Source of the DNA: UBA11051 sp964390495
GTDB taxonomy: Bacteria > Armatimonadota > Zipacnadia > Zipacnadales > UBA11051
DNA: 64,000 nucleotides
Direction of reading: 5' to 3'
NCBI GenBank assembly: GCA_964390495.1
Contig: CAYMIN010000006.1
Coordinates: 62,001 to 126,000, forward strand
Shown: in pieces, positions 33,559 to 40,347 of the stretch
Layout: each line of letters begins with the position of its first letter
Numbering within the stretch: the first letter of the stretch is position 1
Position numbers and translations under genes: made by a program
The notes under the pieces: generated by a model
Databases searched by the model: none
Told to the model about the DNA's origin: nothing
The model's input: only the letters and a program-made list of their open reading frames with translations

Positions 33559-36177
33559 TCAAGCTTTCGCTGCGACGAGGGCGTTGATGTCGCTCTGCAG
33601 CCGGGCAAGACACTCCGGCGGCTGGGTCTCGCCCCTCAGCATGGCGTGGAGGTGCGTCTGGATGATGCGGCTGACCGCCGGGTACTGCGGGATCTCGCTC
33701 CGCCATTTGGCCGTGTGCAGCATCTGACGGATCTCGGGATAGTCCGGGTTGAAAGCCAGGACCTCGGGATCGGTGTAAATCTGCTCAAGGGTGGGTACTG
33801 GCCCACCCCGCAGTGCCCGCTCCTTTTGCACCTCCGGACTAGTCATGAATCTGATGAACTGGCGGGCCGCCTGCGGTGCTCTGGCACCCACCGGAATCCC
33901 GTAGAGCCAGCCGCTGAGGAAAGTCACACTCGCCTTCCCATGCGGCCCCCTCGGCGGGCAAGTGATCCCGACTTTACCCCTGATCGGCGACTCCAGCCTC
34001 TGCGCAGCCTGAGTGACGCTGGGCAACAGCGTCAGGAACACGGTGCGGCCCTCGATGAACTGCTCTTGCGGCTCCAGACCGCCGGCGGCAGTCACTACGC
34101 TGCTGGGCACCAGGCGCTGCTTGTGTATCAGGTCGTGCATATAGGTCAGGGCTTCCAGCGTCGCCTCATCTTCCAGCGAGACTTCTTCGCCCGCGAAAAC
34201 CTGCGCGCCGTTGCTCCACAGGTTCTGCAAGAAGCTGGTAGTAAGGCCCTCATACATATATGCCGGGAACTGGTAACCGATCAGGTGCTCGTCCGGCTTG
34301 CCCTCAACGATGGTGGTGGCCTGGTGGATCAGCTCATCCCAGGTCTGGGGCGGCCCGTCGAAGCCGAATTCCTCCAGCAAGTCCTTGCGGTACAGCAGCA
34401 CTCCGCAAGTCGCCAGCGCCGGGATAGCGTAGATGCGGTCGCGAGTGCCGGCCGCCAGCAGCTCCGGAATGTGCTGCTGCAATTCAGCGTCCGACAGCAG
34501 GTCGTCCAACGGCAGCAGGCGGCCCAGCTCAAGCATTTCGGGCATCCAGTACAGACACAGCGGGGCGACCGACAGCTCGGTGCTCTCGGCCCGCAGCGCC
34601 GCCTCAACCGTGGTCCGGGCTTCGTCGGGGTTGTATGGCAAGCTGATACTGACCGGCGAGATGCGCGGATGGGCCTGCCGGAAGCGCGTCATCAACTCCT
34701 GATTATACTGCTCGTCAGTCTCGGTGAAACTGCGCACCGACAGAGCCACCGGTACGGGCCGCGCTCTGCCGGCCATCACCCCCTCGGCCCCCTCAAAGCG
34801 ACTCTCGACATGGAGCCCGTCGGCCTGGATGGTGAAGCGCCGGATGTCGTTGTCGTGGTTACACCCGCGCATCTTCAGAACCGAAATCGCCCGCTGAATC
34901 TCGCTTTCCATCTCCAGATACTTCATCAAGATGATGCCATCAACGATAATCGAGACATGCTCAGTGGTCACATAGGTCTGCCCGAAAAGCTCGGGCACCT
35001 CGGTAATCAGCACTGCGGTCACGCCATGCTCTTTGAACATGGCGTTGATGATATAGACGGTCTCGCGCAGCCGCTGGCTGGCCTGTGCGGCCATCGCCAG
35101 GTCGGTGATGCTGTCAATTACTACGCGGCGGGCGCCGAGCCTCTCGATCTCCGCCTCGAGCTGGGCGACGAATTCATCAGTGCGCAGATGTACCGGCGGC
35201 ACGTCTATGAAGCTCAGCTTCCCGGCCTGCTGCATCTCCGCCAGCGTCATCCCGAACTCACCCGCCAATTGCAGCAAGGCTTCCGGCGGTTCCTCAAATG
35301 AGACATAGACCGCCGGTTCGCCACCGGCAGCCCCGGCATTGACGAAGGACAGCCCCAGCGTGGTCTTGCCGACACCCGCGCTGCCGGCCACCAGGACGGT
35401 ATGGCCGCGCTGGATGCCGCCACTGATCATGTCATCGAGAGCCACCACACCGGTACTGATACGCTCGCTGGAGAGGTCTCTAATGCAGGGCCGGTCAGCG
35501 CGCCGGGGATAGACCTGCGCCCCGCTCCCACTCAGCTTCAGGGTATGCTTGCCGTAGGCGTGGTTCTGGCCGCGTGATTTCAGCACCTCCAGATAGCGCC
35601 GCCGGTACAGGTCCGCCCCCATCTCGAAGCTGAGGCTTACTACCGTATCCGCCAGGTATTCCTCAAAGGTAGTCTCCGCCACCCCGGTCTCGTCCACTTC
35701 CTTGGTGACCATGCAGGTCAGATGGGCGCGTTTGAGGCCGTTGATCATCCCATAGACCACCGCCCGCAACTCCTGCGGTGTACTTGCCAGCTCGATCAGG
35801 TGGGAGACGCTGTCCACCATCATCCGTTTGGCGTCCAGCTCGCGGAGTAGGCTGTCGATCATACCCTCGGCATCGCTAAGCTGGTCGAGAAAGACTTCCG
35901 GGGAGGTACAGATGACCCGCATCAGGTCCTGCTGCTCCAGCCCACGCAGGTCCCAGCCGAAGTTGGCGGCGTCCAGGTAAATCTGCTCCGGTAGTTGCTC
36001 GAAAGTCACCACCACCCCGGCCTCACCGCGGAGGCAGCCCTCGTGAACGAACTGCAGGCCGATGGTGGTCTTGCCCGTGCCCGGGACCCCCTGCACAACC
36101 GCACAAGCGCCGGCCCGTAGGCCGCCGCCGAGTAGTACGTCGAGGCCCTCAATCCCGGTACTGACTAGGTCGCTCAT
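33559..36177 (-). CDS. Double KaiC-like ATPase fused to a family 1 extracellular solute-binding domain
   Basis: An 872-residue protein with three parts. KaiC domain 1 (about 1-235): GIEGLDVLLGGGL, Walker A QGVPGTGKTT (about 28-37), FEQLPEQ and Walker B RMMVDSVSHL. KaiC domain 2 (about 236-460): GVVALDDMISGGI, Walker A AGSAGVGKTT (about 262-271), the catalytic Glu pair FEEPPEAL and Walker B RVVIDSITDL. Both domains end in the KaiC-type block (KSRGQNHAYGKHTLKL, KMRGCNHDNDIRRFTI). From about 475 to the end is a solute-binding protein of the sugar-ABC type: EEFGFDGPPQTWDEL and AARQFIRFMTSPEVQKE. There is no signal peptide or membrane helix, so the binding domain should be cytoplasmic. I infer a ligand-gated KaiC ATPase. 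The ATG overlaps the stop of the upstream winged-helix gene (ATGA), so the two are translationally coupled. Confidence 0.92.
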   Translation of the reverse strand: MSDLVSTGIEGLDVLLGGGLRAGACAVVQGVPGTGKTTIGLQFVHEGCLRGEAGVVVTFEQLPEQIYLDAANFGWDLRGLEQQDLMRVICTSPEVFLDQLSDAEGMIDSLLRELDAKRMMVDSVSHLIELASTPQELRAVVYGMINGLKRAHLTCMVTKEVDETGVAETTFEEYLADTVVSLSFEMGADLYRRRYLEVLKSRGQNHAYGKHTLKLSGSGAQVYPRRADRPCIRDLSSERISTGVVALDDMISGGIQRGHTVLVAGSAGVGKTTLGLSFVNAGAAGGEPAVYVSFEEPPEALLQLAGEFGMTLAEMQQAGKLSFIDVPPVHLRTDEFVAQLEAEIERLGARRVVIDSITDLAMAAQASQRLRETVYIINAMFKEHGVTAVLITEVPELFGQTYVTTEHVSIIVDGIILMKYLEMESEIQRAISVLKMRGCNHDNDIRRFTIQADGLHVESRFEGAEGVMAGRARPVPVALSVRSFTETDEQYNQELMTRFRQAHPRISPVSISLPYNPDEARTTVEAALRAESTELSVAPLCLYWMPEMLELGRLLPLDDLLSDAELQQHIPELLAAGTRDRIYAIPALATCGVLLYRKDLLEEFGFDGPPQTWDELIHQATTIVEGKPDEHLIGYQFPAYMYEGLTTSFLQNLWSNGAQVFAGEEVSLEDEATLEALTYMHDLIHKQRLVPSSVVTAAGGLEPQEQFIEGRTVFLTLLPSVTQAAQRLESPIRGKVGITCPPRGPHGKASVTFLSGWLYGIPVGARAPQAARQFIRFMTSPEVQKERALRGGPVPTLEQIYTDPEVLAFNPDYPEIRQMLHTAKWRSEIPQYPAVSRIIQTHLHAMLRGETQPPECLARLQSDINALVAAKA

Positions 36178-36572
36178 TGCTTGATCCCCTGAGTGTCGGC
36201 GTTATCTGAGTGCTCTTTGGCCTTCCTTTCGGCAGTGCGCTGGTGCACCAGCAGTTTGACTATCTCCTTGCGCGCCTCCAGATCGTCCATATATGCCTCG
36301 CTCAGCATGCACAGCAGGCGCCACGCCTCGGCGTTCTTGGCCAGGGCATAGCACTGGTATCGTCCCTCGCCGCGGCTGAACACCTCCAGGATCTTGCAGG
36401 CAGCTAGCCGCTCCAGGGCCTCTTTCACCTCAGCCACATCGCGGTGGGTTCGCCGGGCCAGGCCCTCGGGGGTGTCAAAGGTCTGGGGATTGGCCTGGAA
36501 GAACAGGGCCACATCCAGCCCGATGAGGTTCCGGGCGTGATTGCAGACGAAGTCTCTTACGCGTGCGTCCAT
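36174..36572 (-). CDS. Winged-helix DNA-binding regulator coupled to the KaiC-SBP gene
   Basis: A 132-residue protein. ATG at 36572 with GGAG ten bases upstream; the GTG at 36581 overlaps that site and is unlikely to be used. The segment PQTFDTPEGLARRTHRDVAEVKEALERLAACKILEV has the order of a winged-helix domain (helix, recognition helix, wing), followed by GEGRYQCYAL as the wing hairpin and a charged C-terminal helix (RKEIVKLLVHQRTAERKAKE). It resembles regulators that sit beside KaiC-like ATPases. It overlaps the KaiC-SBP gene by four bases and probably forms the DNA-binding output or partner of that protein. No enzymatic motif was seen. Confidence 0.65.
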   Translation of the reverse strand: MDARVRDFVCNHARNLIGLDVALFFQANPQTFDTPEGLARRTHRDVAEVKEALERLAACKILEVFSRGEGRYQCYALAKNAEAWRLLCMLSEAYMDDLEARKEIVKLLVHQRTAERKAKEHSDNADTQGIKQ

Positions 36573-36956
36573 GATGCACACTCTCCGCCTCGGACCTCGC
36601 CGGCCCTAGGCCAGCTTCCTGTGGCAGCGACCCGCTTGAGTATTTGTATTGTTCGACATTGCCGGTGGAGTCCCTTCCACAACCGTAGTTTGGGCAAAAA
36701 AATAGTTGGTAGCGTTGGCCGAACAGCAACCCCTGGAACGCCTGGGGATAGAACCTGGCTTTGTAGCTGCAGCGCAGAGCACATGATCGCCCTGACACTG
36801 TCGCCTCAAGCGCCACTTCCGGCCTTGCTTCTGTGGGCCGGGCTAAGCCGGTATTGTTTTGCTGGAGGCTTGGGTCGTTGGCGGCGATACCGGCTTGACA
36901 GTGAGGTTTGGGGGTTGTAAAGTATCTGCGTTTATACTTAATCAGATGGTGCTGCC
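36573..36956. other. Divergent intergenic region between KaiC unit and ArsR operon
   Basis: A 384-bp gap. The right end holds a strong promoter with two inverted repeats for the arsR operon. The left part should contain the promoter of the winged-helix/KaiC-SBP unit, but no convincing -35/-10 pair was identified there. Short frames crossing it have no ribosome-binding sites and are not called. Confidence 0.5.
36845..36947 (+). promoter_or_regulatory. Promoter and candidate operators of the arsR operon
   Basis: TTGACA (36895-36900), a 17-bp spacer and TAAAGT (36918-36923): a near-consensus sigma70 promoter. An inverted repeat ATCTG...CAGAT (36923-36927 and 36943-36947) covers the predicted start of transcription, the usual place for an ArsR operator. 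A second, perfect 10-bp repeat AAGCCGGTAT / ATACCGGCTT (36845-36854 and 36887-36896) ends inside the -35 box. Confidence 0.65.
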
Positions 36957-37238
36957 ATGAACAATTCTAAGGAATTGGCCCGGATCTTCAAGATTCTCTC
37001 CGTGGATACGCGTGTACGCATGATCGAGCTGCTGAAGCAGCGCTCCATGTGTGTAAACGCCCTTGCGCGCTACCTGGATATCACCCCGGCGGCCGTGTCC
37101 CAGCACCTGCGCATCCTGCGCGACGCCGATATCGTCATCCCCGACAGGCGCGGTTACTTCGTTCACTATGCACTCAACGAGGCAACGCTGGCGGCATGGA
37201 AAGAGGCGGCCCAGGGGTTGCTGGAGATAGACCGCTAG
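36957..37238 (+). CDS. ArsR-family metalloregulator-like repressor
   Basis: A 93-residue winged-helix protein of the ArsR/SmtB family. LARIFKILSVDTRVRMIELL is the typical first half, NALARYLDITPAAVSQHLRI the helix-turn-helix, and IPDRRGYFVHYAL the wing. Classical arsenic or cadmium sensors have ELCxCDL before the recognition helix; here the site reads SMCVNAL, keeping one Cys (Cys32). The effector may therefore differ, for example a thiol or redox signal. It is the first gene of a tight six-gene operon and has a candidate operator over its own start site, so it probably represses the operon. Confidence 0.9.
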   Translation: MNNSKELARIFKILSVDTRVRMIELLKQRSMCVNALARYLDITPAAVSQHLRILRDADIVIPDRRGYFVHYALNEATLAAWKEAAQGLLEIDR

Positions 37239-37273
37239 AGGTTGCACCAAACCTCGGACAAAGGAGCTCGCAA

Positions 37274-37429
37274 ATGTGCAATAAGAACAAGAACTGCCAG
37301 AAGCCGGAGCAATTGCAGGGCAAGCCCCAGGACTGCTCGCCTGAGCAGATCCGGGAATGCCACGGTGACGTCAAGGCGCATCCCTGTCTGCCCGCAGGTA
37401 GAACCCGCCGACAGAAAACAGGAGACTGA
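37274..37429 (+). CDS. Small cysteine-rich peptide (51 aa)
   Basis: ATG at 37274 with AAGGAG seven bases upstream. It has five cysteines (2, 8, 21, 29, 38) and the block CSPEQIRECHGD, which I recognise only as a pattern seen in short proteins beside ArsR and DsrE genes, without a known function. Cys21, Cys29, His30 and Cys38 could bind a metal or carry sulfur. Its stop codon shares a base with the start of the DsrE gene (TGATG), so the two are coupled. It is too short and polar to be an enzyme; a metal-binding or sulfur-carrier role is inference. Confidence 0.7.
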   Translation: MCNKNKNCQKPEQLQGKPQDCSPEQIRECHGDVKAHPCLPAGRTRRQKTGD

Positions 37430-37749
37430 TGAAACTCGGGATGATCATAACCCAAACCGATCCGGAAACCGTCTTCAACGCCCTGCGGCTGGCGCTCTAC
37501 AGTCTGGAACAGGGCGACTTAATGCGGATCTTTCTTTCCGGCAGAGGCGTTGAGATTGACCAGATTGAGGACCCGAGGTTCAAGGTCAGGTCTGAGGCCC
37601 AGAAAGTCCTGGACGCGGGCGGCCAGTTCTATGCCTGCGGGGCGTGTCTGAAGCTGCGCAACTCTGCAGGGTCCGAAGTCTGCCGGCTTTCGACGCTGAA
37701 CGATCACTACGAGATAGTGCGCGCTTCGGACCGGCTGGTGACGGTGTAA
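37429..37749 (+). CDS. DsrE-family sulfur-relay-like protein
   Basis: A 106-residue protein with the DsrE/TusD-like fold: KLGMIITQTDPETVFNALRL, then LMRIFLSGRGVE and the Cys-containing loop GQFYACGACLKLRN (Cys70, Cys73), with a further Cys85. DsrE-like proteins carry persulfide sulfur on a Cys in this loop or bind thiol reagents. AGGAG lies five bases before the ATG, which overlaps the stop of the Cys-rich peptide. With ArsR upstream and an exporter downstream, a role in handling a sulfur species or a soft metal bound to sulfur is likely. No DsrF/H partners are present. Confidence 0.85.
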   Translation: MKLGMIITQTDPETVFNALRLALYSLEQGDLMRIFLSGRGVEIDQIEDPRFKVRSEAQKVLDAGGQFYACGACLKLRNSAGSEVCRLSTLNDHYEIVRASDRLVTV

Positions 37750-37782
37750 TCAAAACAGCCGCCGCAACGGAATGGTTCTGAC

Positions 37783-38427
37783 ATGGTCTGCAACCGGGAG
37801 CTTCCGGACTACTACGCAACCGTCGCTGATGACATCATCGAGTTTTGCGGGCGCTCTGCGGGGCGCGTATGGCTAGACCTTGGCAGCGGTGAAGGTGATG
37901 TTGGGCTGGCGCTAGTCGAGCGGCTACCGGGCTGCGTGATGGTCCTGGTGGACCCCGACATGCAGCCACTGGGCCGCGGGCTTGAGAGGGCGCGCGACCG
38001 TGGCCTTGGCGGGCGTGTTGTGGCTGTCCAGGGAGCCGCTGAACGCATTCCCATGCCCGACGAGGTGGTGGATGTGGTGGTCAGTCGCGGCTCGCTCTTC
38101 TTCTGGCACGATCGCGCGGCAGGGTTGCGAGAAGTTCGGCGGATATTGCGCCCGGGCGGCAAAGCGATGATCGGCGGAGGTCTGGGAAGCGGCTATCCGC
38201 AGTGGGCACGACGAGAGTTCATCCGCAGGCGGCGGCAGTCGGTGGCGGGAAAGCCGGAAGCGGCGCGAAGCTTTGTCGAGGCACGTAGCCCCGCCACCTT
38301 TCATCGTCTCGCGGTTGAGGGGGGATGGCCTGCCTTTGAGGTGGTAGGCGAAGGCGGCTTAGGGCCGGAGCAGGCGAATACGGGCATCGGCATCTGGCTG
38401 CAAATGACAAAGGAGGGACGGCCATGA
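37783..38427 (+). CDS. Class I SAM-dependent methyltransferase
   Basis: A 214-residue methyltransferase of the type 11/UbiE-like group. SAM motif I is VWLDLGSGEGDVGLAL (residues 29-44), motif II MVLVDPDMQPL, a 'post-II' block IPMPDEVVDVVVSRGSLFFW and motif III RILRPGGKAMIGG. The Cys residues that bind arsenic in ArsM (CCxxC and later cysteines) are absent, so arsenite methylation is not supported. It overlaps the next gene by four bases (ATGA) and belongs to the ArsR operon. The substrate is unknown; methylation of the exported compound or of a metal or sulfur species is possible. Confidence 0.88.
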   Translation: MVCNRELPDYYATVADDIIEFCGRSAGRVWLDLGSGEGDVGLALVERLPGCVMVLVDPDMQPLGRGLERARDRGLGGRVVAVQGAAERIPMPDEVVDVVVSRGSLFFWHDRAAGLREVRRILRPGGKAMIGGGLGSGYPQWARREFIRRRRQSVAGKPEAARSFVEARSPATFHRLAVEGGWPAFEVVGEGGLGPEQANTGIGIWLQMTKEGRP

Positions 38428-39410
38428 CGGGTGAGGCCGTTCGTACCGTCGAGGTCCGGGGCCTGGCCAAGCGGTTCGATGAAGTGCAGGCAGTGGACGG
38501 GGTGGATTTCGAGGTGTTTTCCGGCGAGCTGTTCGGCTTCCTCGGACCCAACGGTGCGGGTAAGACCACCACCATCAACATGCTTACCGGTTTGGCCCGG
38601 CCCGACGCCGGCACCATCCGCATCGCCGGCATTGACTGCACTGCCAAGCCCCGGGCCGCTCAACACCTCATCGGCGTGGTGCCGGATGAAAGCAATCTCT
38701 ATCCGGAGCTCACGGGTTTCGAGAACCTGTGCTTCTGCGCCGCGCTCTACGGCATGGGTAAAGCCGAGCGCCAGAGGCGTGCGCGGGAGCTGCTGGATAT
38801 CTTCGGCCTGGCCGAGGCGGCGGGCCGCAAGTTCGCGGGCTATTCCAGGGGCATGAAGCGCAAGCTCACCATCGCCGCCGGCATCATTCACAACCCCCAA
38901 GTCCTCTTCCTCGACGAGCCCACCACCGGCATTGACGTGGCCAGCGCGAGACAACTGCGACAGCTCATCGCCGACCTGCACCAAAGCGGCACCACCATCT
39001 TTTTGACCACCCATTACATCGAGGAAGCCGAGCGGCTATGTGACCGCATCGCCTTCATCGTCTCCGGTCGCATCGTGCGAATTGACACAGTCGAGCACCT
39101 GATCCAGCCGATTCAGGACAAACACGTGGTGCACATTACCTGCGCGAATGGACTGAACGACGCGCAAGGCAAGCTCTCCGGCGCCTTTCCGGACTTGCGG
39201 TTCGCGGCACCGGGGCCGGGTTTGATCCGTGTGGAGGCAGACGAGCCGGTTCGTGTCGGGCCGCTGGTGCGCTTTCTGGAAGAGCACGGGGCTGAGGTGG
39301 CGGAGGCCCGCAGGATGCGCCCGTCGCTGGAGGATGTCTTCGTGCGGATTACGGGCATCGAGGCCGACGCCATGCGCAAAGAGAAGGAAAAAGGGGGAGG
39401 TGGAGCATGA
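38424..39410 (+). CDS. ABC transporter ATP-binding protein (ABC-2 type exporter)
   Basis: A 328-residue ATPase of the DRA/CcmA-like family. Walker A GPNGAGKTTT (about 40-49), Q-loop GVVPDESNLYPELTGFENL, signature YSRGMKRKL, Walker B VLFLDEPTTGID and H-loop LTTHYIEEAE. The signature is divergent (SRGM instead of SGGQ), as is common in this subfamily. The C-terminal extension of about 100 residues is typical. It overlaps the methyltransferase upstream and the permease downstream by four bases each. It powers export of an unknown substrate through the next protein. Confidence 0.94.
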   Translation: MTGEAVRTVEVRGLAKRFDEVQAVDGVDFEVFSGELFGFLGPNGAGKTTTINMLTGLARPDAGTIRIAGIDCTAKPRAAQHLIGVVPDESNLYPELTGFENLCFCAALYGMGKAERQRRARELLDIFGLAEAAGRKFAGYSRGMKRKLTIAAGIIHNPQVLFLDEPTTGIDVASARQLRQLIADLHQSGTTIFLTTHYIEEAERLCDRIAFIVSGRIVRIDTVEHLIQPIQDKHVVHITCANGLNDAQGKLSGAFPDLRFAAPGPGLIRVEADEPVRVGPLVRFLEEHGAEVAEARRMRPSLEDVFVRITGIEADAMRKEKEKGGGGA

Positions 39411-40144
39411 AGCTGTGGATCGCCTTCTGGAGCATCGTGAGCAAGGACATGCGGACGTACTACCTGAAGCCGCCGAACCTGAGTTGGGGGCTAATCTTCC
39501 CGCTGGCCTGGACGGGGATGTTTTTCATCAAGTCCGGCAGCGGGCTAGAGAGCGTGATGACGCTGCTGCCGGGGGTGGTGGCCGTGTCCATCCTGTTCGG
39601 CACCACCTCGCTGCTGTCGGTGACGGTGACCTTCGAGAAGAAGGGCCGTTCGTTCGAGCGCCTGCTGCTCGCCCCCATACCGCTGGAGCTCCTGATGCTG
39701 GCGAAGACCACCGGAGCCATTGCTTTCGGGATGGTCAACGCACTCGTGCCCGTCGCAATGGCCGCTTTTCTGGTGAACTTGTCCGGTGTGGCCTGGAGCG
39801 CGTTCATCCCCTCCGTCCTGCTGATCGCCGTGGCTTCGACTTTCCTGGGCCTATTCATCGCGGTGGCGGTAAGCGAGGTTTTCGAAGCCCAAACGTTCTC
39901 GAACTTCTTCCGCTTCCCCATGATCTTCCTGTGCGGGCTGTTCTTCCCTATCGCGAAGCTGCCGATGTTGCTACGGCCGCTGTCTTACATGCTGCCCCTG
40001 ACCTACGGCGCGGACGCTCTTCATGGCGCGGTTCATGCCGGGAATGCCATGCCTTACGCCCTCGACCTGTCCATCCTCGGTGCCTCCTGCGTCGCCCTGT
40101 TCGCTGCAAGCCTCTGGAACATCAAGCGCAAATGGATTGTCTGA
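39407..40144 (+). CDS. ABC-2 type transporter permease
   Basis: A 245-residue inner-membrane protein with six predicted helices (around residues 22-40, 50-70, 95-120, 125-150, 160-180 and 218-238) and the ABC-2 motif region FFRFPMIFLCGLFFPIAKLP before the fifth loop. It lies immediately after its ATPase (four-base overlap) and ends the six-gene ArsR operon. Together they form an exporter of the DrrAB type. The substrate is unknown; the operon context suggests a toxic metal- or sulfur-related compound. Confidence 0.9.
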   Translation: MKLWIAFWSIVSKDMRTYYLKPPNLSWGLIFPLAWTGMFFIKSGSGLESVMTLLPGVVAVSILFGTTSLLSVTVTFEKKGRSFERLLLAPIPLELLMLAKTTGAIAFGMVNALVPVAMAAFLVNLSGVAWSAFIPSVLLIAVASTFLGLFIAVAVSEVFEAQTFSNFFRFPMIFLCGLFFPIAKLPMLLRPLSYMLPLTYGADALHGAVHAGNAMPYALDLSILGASCVALFAASLWNIKRKWIV

Positions 40145-40347
40145 GGTCAGCTTGCAGGGATTTCGCAAGCGCCTCGCTCTCCCTCACAAGCTAACGCCGA
40201 CGCGGGCAGAGCCGGACTGCGACGGTGTAAACCGCCCCTCTGCAGCAGGAGAATCGACCAGCAGACGGCGAATACTGCCACCACGCATAAGCGAATCGCC
40301 TCGTCATATCCCCACCGCAGCGTCGGCACACGCAGGAGTGAGGGACC

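Noticed and set aside
33475..35301. 608-codon open frame on the plus strand opposite the KaiC-SBP gene
   Set aside because: Antisense shadow produced by high GC and codon bias. The minus-strand protein has clear domains; this one has none and no ribosome-binding site.
37783..38427. Arsenite methyltransferase (ArsM) call for the methyltransferase in the ArsR operon
   Set aside because: The cysteines required for arsenic binding are missing.
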